In this document: piece by piece, positions 27,701-35,489 of the stretch
Layout: each line of letters starts with the position of its first letter
Numbering within the stretch: the stretch's first letter is position 1
NCBI GenBank assembly: GCA_002309765.1
Contig: DBXY01000043.1
Coordinates: forward strand, 2,981 to 49,682
Direction of reading: 5' to 3'
Origin: Verrucomicrobia bacterium UBA1200
GTDB lineage: Bacteria > Verrucomicrobiota > Kiritimatiellia > RFP12 > UBA1067
Length of the DNA stretch: 46,702 nt
The notes under the pieces: model-generated
What the model saw: only the letters and a program-made list of their open reading frames with translations
What the model was told of the DNA's origin: nothing
Database searches by the model: none
Made by a program: the position numbers and the translations under genes

Positions 27701-29847
27701 GCAACTTCTTCGATGATCTGCTGCATCCGAATTGGATCGGTGACTATGCGATAGCCGAGAGCTTTTCGGCGGGTATCATGTCCGCCCTGCCGCTCGCGGC
27801 GTACGCCGGCCCGATCGAAAGCGAAGCCACGGACGAACCCCAGACGGCGCTCGGCGTGGCTGGTGTCGTGGCGACAGCCGAAGGCGCAGGCCTTGCCGCC
27901 TACACTAATGGCATGGTGCACGTATTCTCGATAGACGCGCCGACCGCCAACAACGTATTCACGACGGCCTCGCCATACACGGTGTTCACGCGCACCGGAC
28001 TCTCAAGGTCCGTGTGGAAGGCCGGTTACTTCATGGAGCTCGTGAGGAAAGGAACTAGCCATCACCGCTACGTGTGGGTGGATTTCGACACGTATGGAAA
28101 GACGCTCGGCGAGATAGACTTCCCGTGGTCGGGCAACAACATCAGTTTCATAGCCGAAAAGCTGCATGTGTTCTCGAATGACGACAGCGTGCACAACATC
28201 GCTCCGGACGCGGACAGTGTTCGCGGCACAGTTGAAGGCACGCACTTCAACTACAGCGGCGCCGATCTTGAGAACGGGGCGCCGGCGGATGTCACCGCCA
28301 ACTACTACGGATGGAACGACACGATGAATTCGAGCGGCAACTACGCCTGCTTCCAGGCGCATCGGATATTCTCTCAGTTAGATGGCGACGAGCATTGGCA
28401 CGACGGCGAGGTTCTGTTCGCTTGGAATAGGTGGGGAAGGACTGACAACGATGAGGTGGGCATAGGCTCGTTCTTCTTCAGCGCCGCTCTCAAAGACTCG
28501 TCGAGTTATTCAATGGACTATACGTTCACGTCCGAGTCGCGTAACGGTGCACCGAGCACCCTCACGGCGGCCGGATATCAGGTCATCCACCTCGAAATAT
28601 GGGCCGCGCTAGAAGGCGAGCCGCGTCACGGCGTGTGGTGCGGCATGGGTCCGGCCTGCGACTTCGACGATGAGGCAAACTGGGAGGACGGGCGCGTTCC
28701 TTCCGCCGGAGAGTCCATCGACTTCAGCGCAGCCCCGGCGCACGTCACAATCGCCGTGACGGGAGAGTCGGCGGGCAAAACGTTCAGCACGGCGACAATG
28801 GGCTCGAATGTTGTCACCTTCTCGGGCGACATTACCTTTGAGGCTATCACCGACACGTCGAAGATCGCGGTGGGCGAAAACTCCACCGTCACGCTGAACA
28901 GCGGCCTCGAGTTCTCGGGCGAAGGCAACTGGTACATCGTGTACTCAGTCGCTGCCGGCGGCAGATTTGTGGTGATGGGCGACATCGTGGCGTGTGAAGA
29001 CCTCACGGGCTACGTGTTCCACAGCATGGTTGTCGGCGAAGGCGCGGTGCAGGCGAGGGGGCTTGTCAACAACGCCACCAGCAACAGCGACTTGTGGGCG
29101 TTTCGCCTTGGGTCGTCCGACGTTGGGAAAGTGTACTGGATAATTGGTGACCACGGCATCGGCGGAAGCAGAAACTATTGGATTCTCGGAAGCACGCATC
29201 CTGAGATCCGGCCGCTCGACACCGACTTCACCATCTCGACAAAGATCGGCAACGGCAATGGCGAACTCACATTCAACACGACGGGCGCGGACGGAAAGCC
29301 GCACACGATAACGATCGGCGACGGCACGGCGGGCCTTGTCGAGAGAACCGGCCCGTTGAACATTGTCGGCACTGGGAAGGTGCTCGCCAACTTCAACGGA
29401 CCGGCGGTCGCCACAAGTTGTTCGTATCCCGTCAATATCTCGGCCCCTGCGACACTCGCCATCAACGCCGGCATGCAGCTTACGACCGGCGCGACGCTTG
29501 AGGTCGCGCAGTCCAGCGACGAGAGCGTGGTCGCGCTCGGCGGTGCGCTGGCGCTTGCGGACGGTGCAGCGCTCGGCTTCAACTTCACCAGCAAGGCGCC
29601 ACCGGTTCTTGACCTGACGGGCAAGGATGTCATATTAGGCGAGCAGAAGAATGTAGTCGTCAAGATCTCATCCTCGGGAGACGAGCGGTCTTATGACAAA
29701 ACATGCACACTTACAGCAGGCGGGTGTTTCTCAAACGCAAACATCACGCTTGGCGATGTGCCGAGCTGGGTAAGAGGAGTCTATGTTGAAGATGGCAATA
29801 TCGTACTCGACCTAAAGTCTGTAGGTTCAATGCTCTTCTTAAGGTAG
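21727..29847 (+). CDS. Giant secreted protein with LamG-like region and embedded SGNH hydrolase
   Basis: A 2706-residue exported protein. The start MKSKLFGMF has AAGGAG 5 nt upstream. An extended signal peptide (hydrophobic FLVIAAVAIGAT) ends near VRAA. The mature N-terminus opens with a WxGG...DNW module (NCYWAGGTSSAWKTSDNW). Long stretches of beta-strand repeats follow (LTINGGKLTVG, NLSGGTMEV), typical of beta-helix surface proteins. Residues ~1260-1470 look like a LamG/concanavalin fold (FTIVLVGTMSP, VWVDGVKRG). Residues ~1793-2018 form a complete SGNH/GDSL hydrolase: G-D-S1803-I-T, GTND (1902-1905) and D1997-L-L-H2000. This suggests esterase or glycan deacetylase activity. A second WxG...NW module lies near residue 2305. 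No autotransporter barrel, LPXTG or PEP-CTERM is visible. It ends GSMLFLR. Confidence 0.9.
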   Translation: MKSKLFGMFRGNDRRPSFIRSYFLVIAAVAIGATTAVRAANCYWAGGTSSAWKTSDNWTETKRKPTNDGGYFRKDKFTDRFKNDKYVVTFDAAEVNTWRTYFNNCGSASAPVILRANNATGGLTGGSTTSSELKNAEGIYIGTAYYGGNTGTKDSNASEGDAYVRFETGTYAAGASYSYWFLGNGSYSGHMTVAGATINSPNAFYLNRGSLTIDSGTVNASGDFKMGTNGDATLTINGGKLTVGLWPRFESSSYAKTINLSGGTMEVYIIRNVGGTGAQTIKFDGGTLYATSTHASYGLIDSGITVKVGSRGGTINANGKDVKINSAINEDELSIGGGMRFIGGGSVTLNGDVGWTGGTTIEAGTTVKVDSMAKKNAILGRSLNTLKVIPANGTHTLVTITGDGFFSDGDELKASIAPGAAGKAVFSLSNDRKSLMVTFAYAGEAVNATTPMLVFPGATLADLATHTLCARMGGANFDADGVEATFFDRQETLEEEVLTKVTYQLQALDDNSSGGHYTKAAKVEFTEDEYGVYAKLADGNYSNYGSQTDFGTDPLDTNPGASGYIPYGFRLVAPVANSINININPVGRSNATNALDTASSVRYGAGEYAVPYSAWTNFELPNTQNAPITATVGGVTVTVSGQKGNYYCSHMSDTKDVRRGYIDDSGSNLNPTITVTDIPYEFYRIVVYMSSDTANCQFGYLTMNGRNYTASGDAVSCDTVTAVEGTAAWGSANAGSGSYLYGLKEGLNYLASPVTSGSTATIVGHRLSATVRTGIGAIQIVEHVSETYTATIGSSGMNTFSTLSWDKPLPASFSTGDRLVINVEEDAMLNVNVPIDVFEIAFNVAEGKTLTLAGGDVVAAWITADGEGEIVVGGSASQLAGTLKGGGTIVYGGFKPSGAKFNDVAWTGMLWVKNISTASEARRDWTLRNYGNAGSTLRFTGVNLYFENSTAISFPGTIDINGAGLNICDGYSGSIAKIARLTGNGTLSTSGGSASGNGLVVNDISGFTGLLSLTKYKVTVGASVGVSADGVLQIDAGYAAAIAAGRSWIAAGGMVVNGTLTIGDGAASPTLVGGTGTIAVTSGTGRLTGYGDDATALATATESTLAIVDFARTAMTIGALDNQGVIDLRATSLSEATLLLADNVTVPVIGTILYPNTFERFIATPVDQSIRSLEGFAPPAALPAGVKYCVSVAETREEFGKGMLEVTDIAEGVNVLVVRPNGTTTMLTPVDGTATLAEAPQIAQEATAFDFTYTNTVECAYYAPGLSIGTSADTKPVTFNNENADETTGAYIKHHPWVTGAGNLVHDLNNFTIVLVGTMSPSHMTQFFHMGTTTYENTGLLIATTENDDEVLIAKNTGAEVDAANGVKASVPNAASARHAYVIYKRGTVFEVWVDGVKRGQFDAGEGFALAAGGMQVGSDHGGIIKNAGKYKAVPVEDSETGVVNVLRMYDYAISEAQAEAVFNAYPYVSEGGLYTRTVAEDGAFAQTGAWNKDGEIGTFTIPEGATVDGVFYNPSATITVEAQASLAVNATVAVETFTVGGAAALNFTSDGTHTVTVRGAAIINSPVTNEYGALYLAGAPVQLGSSGSLTFDMSGYDISNIYVPTRLQLTGLTDQNDAKFSFIPPPADPDRETSIVYNTVGSCYDFAVTPLHNYIVVDNLYTSSIVGTDDNIVIGTGGIDVEKLSIAENGTFFYDPVKNPIYVWGEEEGSLIFGDGAKFVLTPNYSGMTLGRVVLLTYKDGSALPENLNDLVDPSSIASGAAYTVTSEDAPDPEGGRKQLVLTVGNYADDAKDIRITCIGDSITQGTGGTLGGSSVSYTVQYRTTIAALLAANGYRPKMLGIWKYGDKDSSLVQQPEDWVWHSGISGDKIMTAGTRGGVRDNLHVYLDIAGNVDAITLLIGTNDLSGGKTVEETYAAYADLVAEIARLRPDTKIIGSTILDRGDGEGTANHDAVVAFNELLKADYAANRLPVNYVMIDLFADVPLTTTAGGNFFDDLLHPNWIGDYAIAESFSAGIMSALPLAAYAGPIESEATDEPQTALGVAGVVATAEGAGLAAYTNGMVHVFSIDAPTANNVFTTASPYTVFTRTGLSRSVWKAGYFMELVRKGTSHHRYVWVDFDTYGKTLGEIDFPWSGNNISFIAEKLHVFSNDDSVHNIAPDADSVRGTVEGTHFNYSGADLENGAPADVTANYYGWNDTMNSSGNYACFQAHRIFSQLDGDEHWHDGEVLFAWNRWGRTDNDEVGIGSFFFSAALKDSSSYSMDYTFTSESRNGAPSTLTAAGYQVIHLEIWAALEGEPRHGVWCGMGPACDFDDEANWEDGRVPSAGESIDFSAAPAHVTIAVTGESAGKTFSTATMGSNVVTFSGDITFEAITDTSKIAVGENSTVTLNSGLEFSGEGNWYIVYSVAAGGRFVVMGDIVACEDLTGYVFHSMVVGEGAVQARGLVNNATSNSDLWAFRLGSSDVGKVYWIIGDHGIGGSRNYWILGSTHPEIRPLDTDFTISTKIGNGNGELTFNTTGADGKPHTITIGDGTAGLVERTGPLNIVGTGKVLANFNGPAVATSCSYPVNISAPATLAINAGMQLTTGATLEVAQSSDESVVALGGALALADGAALGFNFTSKAPPVLDLTGKDVILGEQKNVVVKISSSGDERSYDKTCTLTAGGCFSNANITLGDVPSWVRGVYVEDGNIVLDLKSVGSMLFLR

Positions 29848-29869
29848 GCTCGGGAATGGACGGCAAGGA

Positions 29870-30751
29870 ATGGATGGAACAATAAGGAAGATTGCGAGAT
29901 TTACGTTAAAGACTGCGTTCGGGCCGTTTGTCGCATGGTGCTGCACTTCGCTTTTGCTGTTCGCGGCGTATGCATTGTCACCGCCGCTCGGCAAGTTCGG
30001 GACTGTATTGGTCTATATGATGTTCGTCGTGCAGGTGGTTGCGGCGCTCGTCGGTGTTGCCGCGTTCATCATGTCGCTGGCCGAGCGTCAGTATGGCCGG
30101 GCTATCTGGCAGTTCTTCCTTGGCCTTGCGGGGCTGTTCCTGGTCTTCTGGGGGTTGGTATTCGCATTTGTGGCGCGGGGTGTCGTAGCACATGCGACTT
30201 CAAGTGGCTACGGGGAGGTGCGGAACGCAAGCGTGACAAACGAGACCTCCAAGCTTGAGTTCGCGGTCGAGTACCAACCGACGCATCCGTTCCTTGCCGA
30301 GTATAACAAGTGCATCGTCTTTCCCTCCGGCAAGCGCATCAGCGTTTGTATGGACACTGGCGGTGCCGGGGCGTTTGCCGTCTATCGTCTGCCGACAGGG
30401 GAATACTATCTTGTTGACGGACTGGAACACGACTTCATTCGCAACGACTATCGCGTCAACGCGACGAACGAAACGGTAGAGATGATGTGTGATGAAGTAT
30501 GGGTTAAGATACCCGACGGCTCTCTTGAAGTGACAGGTGGCGGGGTTTCCACTTGCAATGGTGAAAAGCACGTCGGCATCACGGTGAAGACGGCGAACGG
30601 CGAAGAGAGCGTGGACGGCGGGACGCCTGTCGGCGATTCGCTCAAGGGGCGTGTATATGTCGGGCTTCTTTACCCGAGTGGAAGTTTCGAACCCGGCGAG
30701 GGTGATCCGTTCGCAAACATCATTCAAAGGCGGCTGCGGGGAGGAAACTAA
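29870..30751 (+). CDS. Hypothetical membrane protein
   Basis: A 293-residue protein of unknown family. It has three hydrophobic segments (residues ~20-36, ~44-66 and ~76-103) followed by a ~190-residue soluble domain. The soluble part contains FPSGKRISVCMDTGGAGAF and YYLVDGLEHDF. It begins 22 nt after the giant gene's stop on the same strand and may be co-transcribed, perhaps as an accessory membrane factor. The ribosome site is poor (aagga directly before ATG). It converges on rluD 24 nt away. Confidence 0.6.
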   Translation: MDGTIRKIARFTLKTAFGPFVAWCCTSLLLFAAYALSPPLGKFGTVLVYMMFVVQVVAALVGVAAFIMSLAERQYGRAIWQFFLGLAGLFLVFWGLVFAFVARGVVAHATSSGYGEVRNASVTNETSKLEFAVEYQPTHPFLAEYNKCIVFPSGKRISVCMDTGGAGAFAVYRLPTGEYYLVDGLEHDFIRNDYRVNATNETVEMMCDEVWVKIPDGSLEVTGGGVSTCNGEKHVGITVKTANGEESVDGGTPVGDSLKGRVYVGLLYPSGSFEPGEGDPFANIIQRRLRGGN

Positions 30752-30775
30752 GAACCTGCCAAATACATTACCGCA

Positions 30776-31705
30776 CTAGGTATTGTGGACATAGGCGGTG
30801 AAGGCGGCAAAATCCGCCGGAGGTGGGGCTTCAAACTGCAGCGGCCGCCCGGTAACGGGGTGGGCGAAAGCCAACAGCGCGGCATGAAGAAGCTGGCGAT
30901 CCGGGACAACGGCAAGCTGGCGGTCGGCGGCGGGTTTTCCGTAAACCGGATCTCCGACAATCGGGCAACCAATATGGCGCATGTGTACCCGGATCTGATG
31001 GGTCCGGCCGGTTTCGATGCGGCAACGCACCAGGGCAAAGGGGGCACACCGTTCTTCCACCCGGTATTCGGTCACCGCAGGCTTACCGTTAACCTGCACC
31101 ACCGCCATCCGCTGACGGTGGCGAGGGTCGCGGCCAATCAAAGTGTTTACCGTACCCCGTTCCGGCGAAGGCACCCCGCGCGTCCAAGCCAGATATTCCT
31201 TGCGGATACCGCCGGATTGAAAAAGCCGGACCAATCCCGCCATGGCAGCATCGTTCTTGGCAACCACCATCAAACCGGTAGTGTCTTTGTCGAGCCGATG
31301 CACAATCCCGGGACGCTCTACCCCGCCCACCCCTTTGAGGTCGCGGCAATGCGCAAGCAACGCGTTCACCAACGTGCCGCCGGAGTGCCCCGGCGCGGGA
31401 TGCACCACCAAGCCGGCGGGCTTGTTCAGCACCAAACAGTCGGAATCTTCGTAAACCACGGACAGGGGGATCTCCTCCGGGGCAGGCTCGGCCGGAACCG
31501 GCGGAGGCACGGAAACAACAATTCGGCTACCGAGCCGAGCCTTGGTGTTGGCCTTGACCGGAGCGCCGTCCACAGTTACGTCCCCCGACTTAATCAAAGC
31601 CTGAATGCGGGCGCGGGACAACTCCGGGGCATGGGAGGCCAGCCAAGCATCCAACCGCAGACCGGCACCGTCGGCCACCACAAACTCAACGGCAGAGTCA
31701 GGCAT
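30776..31705 (-). CDS. rluD: RluA/RluD-family 23S rRNA pseudouridine synthase
   Basis: A 309-residue enzyme converting uridines in rRNA to pseudouridine. An N-terminal S4 RNA-binding domain spans residues ~16-62 (RLDAWLASHAPELSRARIQ). The catalytic domain has GLVVHPAPGH and HRLDKDTTG with the catalytic D139. The C-terminal signature is RIETGRTHQIRVHM. This layout is RluD-like (23S helix 69), but RluC and other family members cannot be excluded. The ATG overlaps the upstream M50 gene's stop by one base (TGATG), so the two are co-translated. Confidence 0.9.
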   Translation of the reverse strand: MPDSAVEFVVADGAGLRLDAWLASHAPELSRARIQALIKSGDVTVDGAPVKANTKARLGSRIVVSVPPPVPAEPAPEEIPLSVVYEDSDCLVLNKPAGLVVHPAPGHSGGTLVNALLAHCRDLKGVGGVERPGIVHRLDKDTTGLMVVAKNDAAMAGLVRLFQSGGIRKEYLAWTRGVPSPERGTVNTLIGRDPRHRQRMAVVQVNGKPAVTEYRVEERCAPFALVRCRIETGRTHQIRVHMRHIGCPIVGDPVYGKPAADRQLAVVPDRQLLHAALLAFAHPVTGRPLQFEAPPPADFAAFTAYVHNT

Positions 31706-32565
31706 CAGCGGTCGTCCCGTTGGATGTCAACGCGGGTTTTGCCACCCCAGCGGTCGTATGGCGGCGGAGAGATAACCGCCTTACCGTCATCCGGCGGCGG
31801 TTCGTCATGGTGATGGAAAACGCGACCCAGCGGCGAACATCCGGACGGCGCGGTGTCGCCGTAATACCCGGCCTCGCGAAGCGCCAACCGATATTCGCGG
31901 TCCGCGTCCTGATAGATCACCCACGCGATCAGCAGCCGGGTGAAATACCACGACGTCCAGGTTTTGGTAAAGATCGATAACAACACCGAGAGCGCCATCA
32001 GCATAGCGATGAACCGACCGATGCGGGACGCCACCCAAGTGGCCTTGACGCGGCCCATGAAAAACTGCTGTAGAAAAGAACGCAGCACCCGGCCGCCGTC
32101 CATCGGGAAGGCGGGCAGCAGGTTGAACAGGCAAAGCGTGAGGTTGGTGTAACCCAGAAATTGGAAACAGAAAACCGCGACGTTATCCAACGCAGGAGAA
32201 CGGGACAATAAGCAAAGCCACGGGAAAACGAACATCCCCAACACGGCCAACAACGCGCTCACCAGCGGTCCGGACAGAGCGACCAGGCACTCCTGCCACG
32301 CCTTGCGAGGCATCGAGAGCATGGTTGCCCTACCGCCGATAATCATCAGCGTGATGTCCTGCACTTGGCAACCAAAGGCCATCGCAGTCAAACTGTGTCC
32401 CAGCTCGTGCGCGGCTATCGAAAGCAGCAGCACGATTCCAAACGCGATCCCGGCCACGGGATCGCTGAAACTCCCGACCAGCATAACGAAGAGCAGAATC
32501 AGCGAGATGTCCAGCCGAATCGGGATCCCAAACAGGGTACAGATTTGATACGAGGTCTTAAGCAT
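31705..32565 (-). CDS. Site-2-protease-type membrane metallopeptidase (M50)
   Basis: A 286-residue polytopic zinc peptidase of the SpoIVFB-like short type. The zinc motif is HELGH (53-57) in a TM helix, and the second motif NLLPAFPMDGG (146-156) supplies the third ligand D154. About five or six TM helices are present, with a short C-terminal tail. Members cleave transmembrane substrates such as anti-sigma factors; no such partner is visible nearby. The start lies 5 nt after the aldolase stop, and the 3' end overlaps rluD by 1 nt. Confidence 0.9.
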   Translation of the reverse strand: MLKTSYQICTLFGIPIRLDISLILLFVMLVGSFSDPVAGIAFGIVLLLSIAAHELGHSLTAMAFGCQVQDITLMIIGGRATMLSMPRKAWQECLVALSGPLVSALLAVLGMFVFPWLCLLSRSPALDNVAVFCFQFLGYTNLTLCLFNLLPAFPMDGGRVLRSFLQQFFMGRVKATWVASRIGRFIAMLMALSVLLSIFTKTWTSWYFTRLLIAWVIYQDADREYRLALREAGYYGDTAPSGCSPLGRVFHHHDEPPPDDGKAVISPPPYDRWGGKTRVDIQRDDR

Positions 32566-32570
32566 TAATA

Positions 32571-33866
32571 CTATTTCTCCAAGTGGAAAGCGTCGATAAT
32601 ATCATCTATCACCGCTTTGTCCATCGGAACGTGGCCGCCCAGCGGAGCACTGTCGATAATCGCCTCAGCAGAACATTCCAACACCTCCAACCGGTCGAAC
32701 GCGCTGAGCATGTCCTGCCCCACCACCATAACGCCGTTGTTGCAGAGCACGGCGGCGGGATGCCGCAGGGTCAGGTTTTCCACCAACGCGGGATAGTCGT
32801 TGAATGTCCGCTCAAACGGGAACAACCCCACCTCGCGCAGGAAAATGTAGCATTCCGGCAGGGTTCGGGTGTCGATGGTCTGGTGGCAACAGCTGAACGC
32901 CAGCGAATTCGGCGGATAGGCGTTGATGATGGCGTTGATACCGGGATTTGCTTGATAGAGCGCATGGTGGGAGAGCACCGCGTGGCTGGGGGTTTTGCCG
33001 AACTCGCACTTGCCGTTGGAGACCAGCACAATTTCTTCCGGGCGCACTTCAAAGCGGTCCAGCGGACGCGGGGTAATCAGGAAGGAGTCCTCGCTGACGC
33101 GCGCGGAGAAGGTACCGGTGGAACCACTAAGCAGCCCTTGGCGGTAGCCACGCTCCACGAAACGGCAAATCTGATTGCGCAAGTCCTTCTCTTTCACCGT
33201 CATCTGGCTGATTTCGCGCTCGAACACCGGCAACATAACCGCGCTGCGGCTCTCAAGCTGGAGCTGTTCCTCGGTGAGAAACTGCGGGGTACCCAGGGTA
33301 CGGGCTTTGATTTCGGTCTTGCAGCAAAGCTCAAGGGTCTCAAACCGCTGGAAAGCATCCTGGAGATTGCACCCGCCGCAACATACGCCATGGCTTTCGA
33401 GCAGGACGCTGTCGTAACCGGCGGCGAATTTCGCGGCGATTTTGTCGCCCAGATCCTTGCTGCCGGGAATACCGTAGGGAGCGAAGCCGACGCTGCCGTT
33501 CCAACGGTAAGTCTGGGGGATCAACTTGGCATCGGGAATTTTTTTGGAGACCGAGAACGCCACCAGCGAAACCGGATGCGCGTGCACCACGGCGCGGATG
33601 TCGGGGCGGGCGTTGTAAATCGCCCGGTGGAACGGGTATTCCGAAGATGGCGGATACTGTCCGACCACCGTACCGTCGGACTTCACGCACACGATATCGG
33701 AAGGCTTCAAGGTTCCCTTGTCAACGCGGGCGGGGGTGATCCAAATGTCGCCGTTCTCGTCGAGAATCGAGAGGTTCCCCCCCGACGTGGTGGTCATTTT
33801 GTACTGATAGATACGATGCAGGGTGAGCGCCAACTCCTCCCTTGGATGCAGATACGAATAGTTCAT
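32571..33866 (-). CDS. Tandem class II aldolase/adducin protein with degenerate second domain
   Basis: A 431-residue protein made of two class II aldolase (FucA/AraD-like) domains. Domain 1 (residues ~1-205) keeps the set of catalytic residues: E76, H95 and H97 in VHAHP, H159 in ESHG, and the phosphate-site motif TSGGNLS. Domain 2 (residues ~220-431) has the same fold pattern but has lost them: A296 for E76, N315-A-Y317 for H95-A-H97, and N377 for H159. The first half probably cleaves a ketose-1-phosphate such as L-fuculose- or rhamnulose-1-phosphate to DHAP and an aldehyde. A GH29 fucosidase in the window fits fucose use. The second half may be structural. It has a weak ribosome site and is downstream of a terminator. 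Confidence 0.88.
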   Translation of the reverse strand: MNYSYLHPREELALTLHRIYQYKMTTTSGGNLSILDENGDIWITPARVDKGTLKPSDIVCVKSDGTVVGQYPPSSEYPFHRAIYNARPDIRAVVHAHPVSLVAFSVSKKIPDAKLIPQTYRWNGSVGFAPYGIPGSKDLGDKIAAKFAAGYDSVLLESHGVCCGGCNLQDAFQRFETLELCCKTEIKARTLGTPQFLTEEQLQLESRSAVMLPVFEREISQMTVKEKDLRNQICRFVERGYRQGLLSGSTGTFSARVSEDSFLITPRPLDRFEVRPEEIVLVSNGKCEFGKTPSHAVLSHHALYQANPGINAIINAYPPNSLAFSCCHQTIDTRTLPECYIFLREVGLFPFERTFNDYPALVENLTLRHPAAVLCNNGVMVVGQDMLSAFDRLEVLECSAEAIIDSAPLGGHVPMDKAVIDDIIDAFHLEK

Positions 33867-33905
33867 CTACGTTTGTTCTCTTTTCTTTCGTCGGACGAAC
33901 CCGCG

Positions 33906-33952
33906 AAAAAGCATTCCGGCGTCCGGACACCCAAAAGAATGCCGGACGCCGG
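33906..33952 (-). terminator. Rho-independent terminator
   Basis: On the minus strand a perfect 11-bp stem CCGGCGTCCGG/CCGGACGCCGG with a 15-nt loop is followed by aatgCTTTTTC. It lies between the Tat oxidoreductase stop and the aldolase start, so it separates two transcription units. Confidence 0.7.
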
Positions 33953-33975
33953 CGATTATGCGGCGGCTTTGCCGG

Positions 33976-35469
33976 TTAAACCTTCCAGCCGTTGCGGTAT
34001 TCGGGGCGGACCAGCCATTTGGCGTCGCCGGTACCGTTAGCGAAGGTGTTGCTCTCCGGATTCCAGTCGAACGACACGTCGCGCACATAGGAAAGATTGC
34101 AAAGGTGGCACAAGACTGCGGCGCGCCCGCCAACGATCTCGTTGGAGCAGGGTTTCTCGCGGGTCTTGAAACACTTCACCAAATCGGCGGGATGCCCACC
34201 CTTGGTCTGGTAGAGTTGAATCTTGGCTTCCTTAAGGAACTCACGGCGGGCCGCGGTGGCCGCGCCCTCGCAGGAGCCGCCATCTTCCTTACGGGTATAG
34301 AACGCCACCTTGCGGGCTCCGTCAAAGGTACCTTTTTGAATGGCCTCGCGAACGGTATCGTCCGGGGTGCAAGCCTTGTCATGCCACATGGCGAACTTGC
34401 CTCGGTTGACCGCCACGATTCCCTCAGTACCGTAGAACACCGTACCCCAAGTGGAGAAGGGGTTGTGACGAAGGATGGCACCGTCAGCGAAAACCAGTTG
34501 GACGCCCTCTTGGCGACGGCCGCCCAGAATCGGATCGGACGGGATTTCGGAAGTGGACTTTATTACTTTCACCGGTCCGCTGTCGTCCATGCCCAGCCCC
34601 CACTGGGCTATATCAAGGTGGTGGGCACCCCAGTCGCCGCAGTAACCGGAACCGAAGAGGTCGTCCATCCGCCAGAACATCGGGAAGAAATTGTTGACGC
34701 CGCGCGGGGCAAGCCGGTCACTGTATTTAACCAGCGGGGCGCCGCCACACCACATATCGAAATCAACATCCGGATTAGGCAAGCCTTCTGCCGGATTATT
34801 GGGATTTTCGTAATCACGGTGCGGACGCGAAGGACCGCCAAAATTGCAGTCCACATGGGTGACCTTGCCGATGCAGCCATTGCGCACCAGCTCGGCTGCG
34901 GTACGGAATTCGAAACCGGAACGCTGCATGGCGCCTGTCTGCAAAATGCCGCCGCGGCTGTCCGCCACCGCCTTCATTACCGCCTTGGCCTCGGCAATGT
35001 TGTAGGTAAGCGGCTTCTCGCAATACACATCCTTGCCGGATTTAATGGCGGCGATGGTGATGTAGGAGTGCCAATGGTCAGGCGTCGCAATGCAGACCAT
35101 GTCGATATCGTCGCGGGCGATCACTTCGCGGAAGTCGCGGTACATCCGGCAGTTTCCGGGAGTGCCCTTGCCCGGATTGCGGGAATAGTAGTCATCGACC
35201 CGTTTTCTGGCATCGGCGCAACGGACCTTATCGACATCACACACCGCCACCACATGCACATCCTGGTTGAGGAAGTTGTTCAGCAACCCGCGGCCTTGGA
35301 TGCCGATGCCGATGAACGCCATGTTGGGAATTTCGTTGCGGGTACGGGACACGACCGGCGCGTCTTTGCCGGAACTGACCGGCCCGGAGGAATAGCAACC
35401 GGCGAATGGAAGAATCATCGGCGCACTGAAAAGCGCGGATTTTTTAATGAACGAACGGCGATTAATCAT
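33976..35469 (-). CDS. Tat-exported Gfo/Idh/MocA-family oxidoreductase (possible lipoprotein)
   Basis: A 497-residue oxidoreductase. The twin-arginine signal is NRRSFIKKSALF, followed by PFAGC25, which could serve as a lipobox. GGAG lies 7 nt before the ATG. The Rossmann motif is FIGIGIQGRG (52-61), then CIATPDHWHS and the EKP motif (151-153). The C-terminal half has GDWGAHHLDIAQWGLG, typical of the Planctomycetes-Verrucomicrobia type. It sits 20 nt downstream of pta, within the ackA-pta cluster. The substrate is unknown, but extracytoplasmic oxidation of sugar derivatives is a common guess for this group. Confidence 0.9.
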   Translation of the reverse strand: MINRRSFIKKSALFSAPMILPFAGCYSSGPVSSGKDAPVVSRTRNEIPNMAFIGIGIQGRGLLNNFLNQDVHVVAVCDVDKVRCADARKRVDDYYSRNPGKGTPGNCRMYRDFREVIARDDIDMVCIATPDHWHSYITIAAIKSGKDVYCEKPLTYNIAEAKAVMKAVADSRGGILQTGAMQRSGFEFRTAAELVRNGCIGKVTHVDCNFGGPSRPHRDYENPNNPAEGLPNPDVDFDMWCGGAPLVKYSDRLAPRGVNNFFPMFWRMDDLFGSGYCGDWGAHHLDIAQWGLGMDDSGPVKVIKSTSEIPSDPILGGRRQEGVQLVFADGAILRHNPFSTWGTVFYGTEGIVAVNRGKFAMWHDKACTPDDTVREAIQKGTFDGARKVAFYTRKEDGGSCEGAATAARREFLKEAKIQLYQTKGGHPADLVKCFKTREKPCSNEIVGGRAAVLCHLCNLSYVRDVSFDWNPESNTFANGTGDAKWLVRPEYRNGWKV

Positions 35470-35489
35470 TTTTTATCTCCGGTTGAAGG

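Noticed and set aside
21727..29847. Classical type V autotransporter
   Set aside because: The C-terminus has no ~250-residue beta-barrel domain and no alternating aromatic terminal strand ending in F/W; it ends in GSMLFLR. LPXTG and PEP-CTERM signals are also absent.
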